Shown piece by piece: positions 54,947 to 64,000 of a stretch of 64,000 nt of DNA (the stretch's first letter is position 1; every line of letters starts with the position of its first letter). The stretch is from Nageia nagi (Eukaryota; Pinophyta). The position numbers and the translations under genes were made by a program. The stretch covers positions 192,138,001 to 192,202,000 of the forward strand of contig JBITNC010000001.1 of NCBI GenBank assembly GCA_050084985.1, given 5' to 3'. The notes under the pieces were generated by a model. The model did no database searches and was not told the origin of the DNA. It saw only the letters and a list, made by a program, of their open reading frames with translations.

Positions 54947-55812
54947 GCATGTTTTTTTGTTTTTTAATGTACCACATATTTCTTTGGAATTTATCATCTT
55001 TTTCCCATCTTTTGTCCAAATTTGCCCTTTTTTCTTCACGATTTTTTCTAGAATTTGTCATCTCTTTCCTTTCTTTTTACCGTTTTTAGTTGAATTTCCC
55101 ATTTTTTTGCCATGAATTTTTCCCGTGTTGACTATACCTTTCCCAAATTTTTGGTCAATTTTCGAATTTGACCCCGGGACTTATTTACCAAAAATCGTAT
55201 TTGTAAACTATGATTTTTTTATAGAAGAATTTTTCTAGACATTTGCCAATTGTTTACATTGGCACTAAGTGTTAATATGAGACAATATACTTAAATTACA
55301 ATTTACTATTTTCAATACATTTTATAGATGATTTGTATTTTCATATATCAATGTTATCATTTATAAACATGAATTACAATTTACTATTATTTTCTTTAAA
55401 TTTTATATCATGAATGTTTGGTAGATGATATGGCCCATATGGGAATGATTTAATCATTTATGGAAATTAGATAAGTATATTCTATAGAAAATATTAAATA
55501 AAATGCATGTTTTTTTAATTTTTTAATGTACCACATAGTTTTCCTGAATTTGTCATCTTTTTCCCATCTTTTGTCCGAATTTGCCCCTTTTTCTTCACAA
55601 ATTTTTCTAGAATTTGTCATTTCTTTCTCGTCTTTTTACTGTTTTTAGTTGAAATTCCCATTTTTTATTCCATGAATTTTTCCTGTGTTGACCGTACTTT
55701 TCCCAAATTTTTACTGAATTTTAGAATTTGGCTCTGGGATGTATTTACAAAAAATTGTATTTGTAAACTATGATTTTTTCATAGAAGAATTTTTCTAGAC
55801 ATTTTCCAGTTG
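54947..55812. repeat. Direct duplication of about 310 bp with 556-bp spacing
   Basis: The block at 54947-55257 (GCATG, T-run, TTTAATGTACCACATA, CATCTTTTTCCCATCTTTTG, CCCGTGTTGAC, TTTTTCTAGACATTT) recurs at 55503-55812 in the same order with point changes and small indels. The 245 bp between contain no gene. Confidence 0.8.
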
Positions 55813-56849
55813 TTTACACAATTTTTTCATAGTACAAATTGTCTAAACAATTTCTCAGAATGCGTATAACCTGCAAAAATGATTAAACAATTTATTAGTG
55901 TCCTAGTTTCAAAAATGATGTTTGTGCATAATTCAGAGGTGAGGAAAGCCATCAACTACAGGGCATAGATCACTCAAAGTAACACAATAAGATGTTCAAA
56001 ACTAAGCTTTAGACAAACAAACTAGAAGCCTAGCAGACCATCACCAAGGAGGAGATATATAGAGACAACATAGCAGTAGTGTGAGTCAGAAAGGATTGAG
56101 TGAAATCTTGCCCGTTTAAATAAACCTAGCTTGATAGCCATCACTACCTTAGCCATTAATGGTAGGGTGTGTGACGACAAGAACTTTGGTTAGAGATAGA
56201 TGGGGGATTTGCATGTGATCAAAGAATTGTGATTGGCCATTCAATGCCATGTGTCTGAGCTGACTTGGCAAGGGTGTTACGCACCTTTTGTAATTTCAGC
56301 ATGTTGTAGGGCTTGATTTGTTTTGTTTTATCATTTGATTTTAGTGTGAAATTTAGTATCATATTTAATTTTCAACTTGATGTTATTATTAATGTAAAAT
56401 TTAATTTTGTGTTAAAAATAACATTCATTGTTATGTTAAATTGTAACTTTTGATTTTAATGTGATGTTTGCTATAATGTTCATTGTTTTCCTAGTTTGAT
56501 GCATGTTTTAATATCTACAATTTGCCCTTTTTTGTGTTGCATTTTGGATAAGAAAAAATGTAGCGCAAAAAGTGATTAAAACATGTGTTGATTGTGACTT
56601 TCAGGTTTCATGCCCAAGACTTCATGCCTTTGATTCATGACTTTCAATGTTACACAGCAATGATTGATTGATACATGCTTATGATGCGATGATCGACATG
56701 ATGTGTTGGATTTCATAAGGCTGTGTTGATGTTGTGGGCTTAAGTTGCCAAAAGGGACGGGGACGATATGATGATTTAGCTTCCTCATTAAGCAATGAAT
56801 TAATGGGGAAAAGATGAAACAATGTTGAAGAGTCGCTTGATACAAATAA
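55813..56849. other. Intergenic, nothing recognised
   Basis: AT-rich. No coding similarity; an open frame on the minus strand at 56576-57082 overlaps the next entry and has no domain. Confidence 0.35.
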
Positions 56850-57245
56850 ATGTTTTGTGATGTGATAAAGATCACAATTGATAAGTGCAAAGGTTTATTA
56901 AATTGTATTGAATTGAGAACAACGTTGGATAAACCAATCAAGAACAAGGAGGACTCCACCAAATATTGCATACGACATAAATTGAGAGTGAAAGATGATA
57001 ATGTGCATCTTAGGTCACTGCAATCGACATTACATGTAGTCTTACATGATGTTATGATGACGTGGATTGGTAAGATTACCATGCAACAATGGTTTGTCTA
57101 CTTTTGGCCTAGTAGAGGGAGGCTTCAGATTATTGATGCAAAACTATTGAAAATTTCTTGCTCCAAATTAGATAGACAAGACTATTTTGTACTATACAAC
57201 ATAAAGCTCAACATGCTAGCGCAAAGGAGAAGTTTGAAGCGATGA
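56850..57245 (+). CDS. Unrecognised open reading frame, 131 codons
   Basis: The longest open frame of this stretch (starting MFCDVIKITIDKCKG) has a more balanced codon composition than its surroundings. The segment LHDVMMTWIGKITMQQW looks protein-like, but no domain or family can be named. An equally long minus-strand frame overlaps it, so the coding strand is not certain. It has no neighbours that would suggest a role, and a spurious frame is quite possible. Confidence 0.15.
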   Translation: MFCDVIKITIDKCKGLLNCIELRTTLDKPIKNKEDSTKYCIRHKLRVKDDNVHLRSLQSTLHVVLHDVMMTWIGKITMQQWFVYFWPSRGRLQIIDAKLLKISCSKLDRQDYFVLYNIKLNMLAQRRSLKR

Positions 57246-59996
57246 AAGTGTTGATGATGATGAAGAGGCTAATGTAGTTGTAAATTGTATGTACATGAGA
57301 TATTCTATTTTAACTTTATTTTGTAAGGTGGGCTTACTATTTAGGATGACGTAGATTAGTTAGCTTGTATGCCCAACTTAATAATCGTAAGATGAAGTAA
57401 ATGCATAAAAGTGGTTGAGTGTCCAAATGATGTCGTAATGGCATGTGATGTGCAAGGAAAGTAAACATAGGAATCTTAACTCAATTTAAGAGACATAGCC
57501 AATTCATTTGGCATGAAAGTTTTAGATCATTAATCTTCCCAAGATTTGATTTAGACTAAATGGGCACATAACATGACTATCTTTTTTTTTGAGGAAATAA
57601 CATAACTTTTGACTTTGATCTAGGATGCATGTTAACTTTGAAGCTTTCTTTTAACATTTCTCTTCTTTCCTTTGATTTTTATGGAGATCCCATCTTTGTT
57701 AGATTTTGTTTATCTTAAAGGTCTGATTTATGTTAGATCTCGTTTTATCTTTAAGGTCTTATTTATGTTAAATCTCGTTTATCTTCAAGGTCTTATTTAT
57801 GTTAAATCTCGTTTATCTTTAAGGTCTCATTTTTGATAGCTTGATTTTCTCTCAAGCCTTTGTTTTTTAAAATCCTCCTTCAGTTAGATGTAGGAAGAAA
57901 GGATTTTGAGTTTTGACTTAGACTTTGATAGGTTTTTGATTATGTTTTTTCGCTTAAATGTAAGAATAAAAGACTTTTTTTGGGAAAGTCTTTCTTGATG
58001 GGAAGAGAACTATTTTAAGCCTTTGGGCACTTTACAATGGCACTTGACACATCACATCCTCTTCTTTAGTTAGAAATAGCATGTGCCCCTCATAGAAAAA
58101 GGATGTTTCGAGAGAGAGAGAGACTTTGAGCCTTTAGGCTTTTGATATTTAGTGCATTGCCTTTTTTTGGTTGGATATAGAGTTTTCCCCGCATGGAGAA
58201 AGGATGTTTATTTTGAACTTTTGCATTGAGAATATTTTGCCATTTGACATGTTCCTCTCTAGGATAGACCAACCATGGTACATGACCCACCTAGGTTTTG
58301 TCAAGATCAATGTAATTCAGAGTCTCAATTTTAAAGACAAACCTCATGACTAAAATTTCGTCTCTTGAGAATAAGATTCTTGATAACTACCAAGGAGATG
58401 GTGGTATGGAGAGTAGTAGGCTTTGTGATGATGGAAGGGTAATGGATGTGACACTAAGGGTGGATGAGGGGTGTGTGAAAAATGAATGAGACTTTTGACC
58501 ATTTTGTTAAAACATACCTACTTCTAATGAATGTTGTGTGAGCTAACCAAGAGCAATGTTTTGAAAATAGAGAATTGGAGGCAAGTTGGACAACTTGTGT
58601 TTTTGGAGTATGAAATCTAGTGTTTTGGGATGGATTTGTGCTATACTAAATTAGAATCAGCGTTCAAAGTTGGTTAGGGGCCACTTTGGGCTAGGGCCTA
58701 GATCGCTCACATTGTGAAGGTGAATGGTTTTGAATTGCCCATGTTTTAGGATTTAAGGTTGAGAATGTTCATGCTCTAGATTTAGTGTAGTTTTGGTGTG
58801 CAAAGTCATTCGATAGATGCATTCTACGATCTTTAACTTGATTCAGTCAATCTACTTGTGAATTTTTGTTGTAGTACTTGTGAATATGACTTAAGGAAAA
58901 GCTCAAAAGAATGTTGATCAGTCTTGCAAAAGATATTAGTATTATTTAACGACTTAAGCCTTAGCTCTTTTATATATTTAGATTTGAGAAGTCTAATTTT
59001 GAATTTGACTATGTAAGAGCACCTACGCTAATGTGCATACGAGCTTATGTGAAATTAAATTATATTATTTAATTTCGAGAAATGACCCCAAGTCAGTCTA
59101 GAATTGACGCATTATATAAATAGAAGAAAATACTTATATAAAAACATTTAAGATAGCCAAAATGCCAATTTAAGTATATACAAATTACCCTTTTAAGGGT
59201 GTGGTTGAGGGAGAGGACTCAAGGTCACATGCACCAAAATATAAAAGGATATAAAGCTTGATGAAGCCCAACAAAATTATCCCTGCTATGATCTTGCAAG
59301 ATGGTTTTAGGAAAAGCAAATATATTGTAAAAAATATATAATCAAACCTGTTGTGATATGGTTGGAGACCTATCCTTGTGCCAAAGGCTAAAAAGGTCAC
59401 ACAAAAGCATGGATGGGCATGTTCTTTCTGAGCTATGCGAATGTTATTGCTTTTGTTTTTGCTTTGGGCTGCTTGTGCAAATTTGTGTTGAATAAGCATC
59501 TTGAAGCGGAAAGTATTAGATGAAAAGCTAATGAAAATGCTGAAAATTGCCTTTATATTTATGAACCATGGAATTCATGCTTTTGGTGTTGATGAGTTTC
59601 TTTTGTGATTTTTGACAAATTTAAAGGTAATGTTGAAAATGATAACTTTGATGATAAAATTGGGTGAATAATTTTAAGTTTCCCCTTGCTTTGGGCAATT
59701 GAAGCTCGTGTTTTTGTAGATTATCCTAAAAGCAAGAATTAAAATGAGCTTCCTGATAAGAGATGTTAATTGGAAATTGTAAGTGCAATTTGAAAACAAA
59801 CATGCATGGGATAACTGATGAAAATGGTTTCTTCATTTTTGGCATACAAATCAAGGCAAAATGGCTGCAAAAATGCATAGGAAATAAAAATGTTATCATT
59901 TTGATTACTAGGAGCCAAAACGTTCTCTTTGTGGATGCTTATGACCAAAACATTGGTGTTTTGGGCTTTAGGTCCTAAAGTGTTAGTGCTCAAGGC
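57246..59996. other. Intergenic, one tandem array, no gene recognised
   Basis: About 2.7 kb of AT-rich DNA. It holds a 34-bp tandem array at 57695-57830 and a GA run near 58113-58125. Open frames at 58171-58353, 59185-59499 and 59763-59978 lack recognisable motifs. Confidence 0.35.
57695..57830. repeat. 34-bp tandem repeat, four units
   Basis: CTCGTTTATCTTTAAGGTCT followed by TATTTATGTTAAAT recurs about four times between 57695 and 57830, with one- or two-base differences. Confidence 0.85.
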
Positions 59997-61216
59997 ATAA
60001 GTGTGGTATTCCAAACTAGGGCATACAAGATTTATAACAAATATGCAAATTCCCAATTTACACCATATTACTCTAAACTCAAACAAATTAGCAAAATTAC
60101 CAAATTATGCCAAACAATGCCCTAGCTTGTGCACAATACTTTAATCCCTCAAATAAATTACCAATTTATGCCAAAAACAGGATGATCTCATACAAGTACT
60201 TAAATACTGAAAATTAGGGCAATTTACTTAAGCAACCAAGCATGCACAAATTGAGGCAAAATAATTGAGACAAAAATATAAAATTCCCAAAATTCTCCAA
60301 AGCAAGGATTAGACAAATTATCACCAACAAATATCTAATCAACAAATGCAAGATCAAATGAATCACTCCAAGCCCAACATCACAATAGGGCACCCAATTA
60401 TCATGCAAAGCACATCATAAATGAGCCAAGAAACATGACATCACACTCAAGATGGCAAGATAAATACAATGCAATTACACAATGAGACAATATATAGAGA
60501 TCCAATGCAAATGCCCTCAAATAACTGAAATGAGTTAAGTACAATGCAATACCAGGCCCAAAGGGCTCAATGTTGGCTTGCAAGGAACCAATTAGGGCTT
60601 TTGCAAAATATGATCATTGAAAGAGATATGTTGCTATAGAGTCTCAAATCCCAGATTTGCAAAATATATCAATGGCAGAACAACCACACTCTACCATATC
60701 TATGGACGCCACACTGAAAGGCTTTCTCACATGCTGGCTCCTAGCTAAGAGAACAAGTGCAATTCCGGAATTCCACCGGATGGGTTCAAAGATGATGACC
60801 ACTATGGATGCCTCAACGAAGGGCAAGCCTCGCAACACGGACAACCATCTCAATCGCAGATTAGAAGGTGTTCTAAGCCTCCTAAACTCCACCCTAAACT
60901 ACATGCCCAAGTGTGCTTGATGCCGCCAAGTCTTTAGAAGCTCCAAAGAGAAGAAATAGTTTCAATATCAATATTCAACATATCCTCACAATGATGCTCA
61001 AATGCCTTATATAACACATCTTGGATTTGGATCTCACCTAGGAATCATACCCTAACCTCCAAATCCAACGTTAGCCTCCTAGAGGCCCTCAAATGCCTAA
61101 ACTTGGGGTTAGGTGTGTTCCCCAATGCGCATAGGTGTCATGCATGCCCAACGTTGGGGTGGAAGTCTCCCATGATGTGACATTGAGGACTTTGGCCCCA
61201 TTAATGTCATGCATTG

Positions 61217-61824
61217 TGTAGACGCCTCAAAATGAATCTTTATGTATTTAATAAATCATTTTAATCCCTTAACAGACTATCATGGAAAAAGGGATTAAAA
61301 ATGTATAAAAGAGGTGTAGGCCATGTATTGGACCCTTATGGATTGTCCAAGGGGTCAAAATATCAAAGTCATGTAAACTTGTATCATATATAAAGGCATC
61401 ATTTGATGACCTATAGATCATGAGCGAATCATGGGCAAATAACCATTTCAAGCTAATACAAGGATTATCAATTGAAGATCATTTGAAGGATTGCAACTTG
61501 CTTTATCTATCTACATTGTGCATCTATTATTCTATAAGTTCGCATATATGTTCATAATTTGATTATTTGCTAATTAGCTCATCGCTACATTTTTGTTCGC
61601 ATCTGTAATTTCACTTATCTTACAACGTCGGCAATATACTTGTTCATGAATGTATGCTCTGCCTTTTGTGCATTTTATGATTAACGAAATGAATATAGAA
61701 TCTAAGTAAACACTATTGCATTCCTGCTACATGTTATTGCCATATTTCTAATATATGCGTCAATATTTACAAAGTAGAGCAATAGTGCATTAATCAACCC
61801 CATTTGCATTATTTAGCTACTACA
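61217..61824 (+). repeat. Solo LTR of another family (608 bp)
   Basis: Starts TGTAGACGCC and ends TTAGCTACTACA, so the ends form the inverted repeat TGTAG/CTACA. Flanks CATTG (61212-61216) and CGTTG (61825-61829) match at four of five. A TATA box TATATAAAG lies at 61387-61395. Surrounding sequence on both sides is chromovirus LTR 4. Confidence 0.72.
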
Positions 61825-61961
61825 CGTTGGCTATATGGGTGTCATACAAAGTCTTGGGATTCCCATAATCCAATATTTGGGATCTCCAAGTGCATAAAAA
61901 TAACAATAAAACAAATAATCTTATCCTTGGGAAGAAAACATCCCACTTTGGGCTCACCATG

Positions 61962-63280
61962 TGTAACATCACTTTTTGGACAAAAATAAGTAGATTTGGG
62001 ATTCTAGGTGTTCTCTTTGTAAATATTTTGTTTTTTGCATTATTAGATGCTCAGGATTAAAAAGTAATGGTCCATTGGAACCACATTGTGAGCCCTAAGT
62101 GGGACGTTTTCCTCCCATGCTTACGATGAGTTATTATTATTTATTTGTACACTTGGAGATCCTAAATAATTAATTGTGGGAATCCCAAGTCTTGTATAGC
62201 ACCTAGGATGGCATATAAGCATGGATAATAATTTAAAGCCCAAAGTTGGACTTGGGAGCACTTGTGCAGTTGTGCCAGCCTTGGGGAGACTCCTGGACCC
62301 CCACGTTGGCCCATGATGACACCTAAACACCCACACATGACTCCTAGACCCACGTTAGGCATTCGTGGCACTCTAGACTCCCACGTTGGCCCATAATGAC
62401 ACCAATGCACCCATGCATGACTCCTAGACCCATGTTAGGCATGCATGGCACTCTAGACCCCACATTGGCATTTATGACCCTTGGACACTCGTGTTGGGTA
62501 TGCATGATCCCTAGGCACGCACATTGGACATTTTAATGCCTTTAGGAGACTAGCGTTAGATTAGGGAGGCTGGATGATGGCTTTGATGTGAGATCCAGAT
62601 CCAAGATGTGTTATATAAGGCATTGGAGCCTCATTGCAGGGATATGTTGAATTTGATATTGAAACCTCTTTAACTCTTTGGAGCTTCTCAAGTCTTGGCA
62701 GTATTAAGCACCCTTGGGCATGTAGACCAAGGAGAGTTTAGAAGGCTTAGAATACCTTCTCACTGTGAGGTTGCCCTACCCTAAGGTGTCCATAGTGATT
62801 TGCACCTTTGAATCCATCCAGTGGCATTCTAGAACTACATTCGTCCTCTTTGTTGGGAGCTAGCCTGTGAGGAAGCCCTTTATTATGGCGTCAACAAATC
62901 TGGTAGAGTGTGGTCGTTGTACAAAATATTTGCAGCAATGTACATCTTTGCACATCAGTGTGACCTAGTTGGCTCCTTGGAGTCCAACATTGAGCCCTTG
63001 AGGGCCTAGTATTGTATTGATCTCATCATTATTCTTTAATCGCACACTTGATCTCCATTCTTTGTCTCATTTTTTGGTGCGTTTGATGCAATTTTGCTTC
63101 CTTGTGTGTGACGTTGGGTAATTAAGGTGTTATTTGGTTTGTAGAGTAAGTCGGTATTTCTGGCTCATTTTTATGCATGTTTGATGCCCTATATCAGTTT
63201 GTGGATGCCTAGGAACACAATTTGACATTATTTGATATTTATTTGGCTAATTCTTGCATTGGAGAATATTTGGGATTTCA
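61962..63280 (+). repeat. Chromovirus solo LTR 5, plus orientation
   Basis: 1319 bp from TGTAACATCAC to GGGATTTCA, inserted inside LTR 4 in the opposite orientation. The target duplication is not clean (left flank CCATG, right flank CACAATATG), suggesting mutation or a small rearrangement. It carries 80-bp direct repeats at 62285-62465. Confidence 0.75.
62285..62465. repeat. 80-bp repeats inside solo LTR 5
   Basis: CTCCTAGACC at 62341 and 62421 and CCACGTTGGC at 62301 and 62381 are both exactly 80 bp apart; the period and words equal those in solo LTR 3 read in reverse. Confidence 0.78.
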
Positions 63281-63420
63281 CACAATATGGGTCCAATGGA
63301 CCATTAATATTCTATCCCAAGTTACTACAATTGCAACAAAGAAAAATAAGACAAATTATTTACAAAAGGGATACCAAAGATTCCAAATTTCCTCAATTTT
63401 GCTCAAAAGGGGATGTTACA

Positions 63421-64000
63421 AAAAATATGCAGTAAATACCAATAATTCTGAAAATGTCTAACAAACCAAGAATGTGACCTCAAAGAGCTCAAAATATCTC
63501 CAATGGGGTGACATCTCACCAAGGAGCTTACAACACCACAATAAAGATTCCAAATTCAAATTAAATTGTCTCCTTGACCTAGACGTCTCACTCCTAGGGC
63601 TAGGATGGATTCTAGGATCCGCTTTTCACTTTCAAAATTGGACAACTAGGGTAGATCTTCACTCTAACCACTCCAGGGCCATTCGAGGCTAATTTTCTGA
63701 ATAAGTATGGCATCAGGGCTTAGTTGCCAACTTGAGAGTTTGCATCCACAAGATGGTGTTTCTCCTTAGGGGTTTCATCCTTTGAGAGAGAGAGAAGCAT
63801 GTGCTCCAAAAAGGGGGTTTAAAAGACATCATCTATTATTTCAAGTGAGGCACTCATCTCCCTTTTATAGTGCTCTTTGAAGAAGCCTTTTTCTAATTTG
63901 TGGTTGGCCGACTCAACCTAGACATAAAATTACTCCTAAATAATAAATAGACATTCCTAAATTGGGCGTCCAACTTTGAGGAGTAAACAAGGTCCTCAAA
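63421..64000. other. Unassigned sequence at window end
   Basis: A minus-strand TATA-like TATAAAAGG lies near 63864-63872, preceded by a purine-rich stretch with GAGAGAGAGA (63784-63793). This could be a promoter or LTR of an element that continues beyond the window. No coding similarity. Confidence 0.35.

Larger units (their letters stand above)
60002..63420 (-). repeat. Chromovirus LTR 4, outer host of a nested stack
   Basis: The left part (60002-61216), a short middle part (61825-61961) and the right part (63281-63420) together make one minus-oriented LTR of about 1.5 kb, from TGTGGTATTCC to GGGGATGTTACA. Its continuity is shown by solo LTR 3, where the words GGGGCTCATAATG and GGGTCCAATGGACC, here separated by the insertion 61962-63280, are adjacent. 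Flanks ATAAG and AAAAA do not form a clear duplication, so it may be solo or part of a larger decayed element. Confidence 0.7.

Noticed and set aside
55813-56300. Possible tRNA or snoRNA in the stretch after the 310-bp duplication
   Set aside because: No cloverleaf, C/D or H/ACA boxes in correct arrangement could be found.
63421-64000. Start of another LTR element at the right edge
   Set aside because: Only a TATA-like word and a GA run are visible; no boundary or second copy in the window, so left unassigned.

Overview
This window is nuclear DNA from a seed plant with a large, repeat-dominated genome. It is AT-rich, and most of its length is long terminal repeat (LTR) retrotransposons in every state of decay, nested in one another. 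Bacterial-style operons, ribosome binding sites and CRISPR arrays are absent. A gymnosperm is a reasonable guess from the density of old solo LTRs and the kind of PPR pseudogene present, but the sequence alone does not prove it. No complete host gene was found.

Layout. 1-4518: remnant of an old minus-strand Ty1/copia element (RNase H tail, three sets of tandem repeats, a PBS and a 5' LTR). 4706-5520: copy 1 of an unclassified dispersed repeat whose second copy lies at 28550-29700. 8230-17547: a full-length, recently inserted minus-strand Ty1/copia element (E1; 503-bp LTRs with only two differences, TSD CTTTC). It sits in a decayed PPR gene that resumes at 17548-18560. E1 carries an extra segment of about 1.2 kb in its leader that contains a tRNA-Lys(UUU)-like sequence. 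19936-27898: an older plus-strand relative (E2; TSD CCCTT) with a heavily mutated polyprotein. 29913-33721: a 3.8-kb LTR-like element inserted in a LINE reverse transcriptase remnant, with a paralogous empty site beside it. 35779-36650: two exons of a C2-domain protein gene, the best host coding sequence here.

37063-63420 is dominated by one Ty3/gypsy chromovirus family with LTRs of about 1.2-1.4 kb. There are solo LTRs at 37063, 42970 and 45889, a decayed minus-strand element (gag at 47247-48610) and a plus-strand element (49633-54930) with RT, RNase H, integrase and chromodomain. The LTRs of these last two meet head to head near 49632. A nested stack of solo LTRs lies at 60002-63420. A truncated copia element of another lineage (41440-45502) and a hAT-type BED zinc finger fragment (41101-41347) lie between them.

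No intact novel system was recognised. The most interesting signals are a hairpin in the LTRs of E1, E2 and the old element whose paired bases change together, a leader block shared by E1 and E2, the captured tRNA-bearing segment in E1, E1's combination of young LTRs with broken coding frames, and the 3.8-kb insertion with its neighbouring empty site. Domain assignments come from reading motifs by eye; no database search was run.
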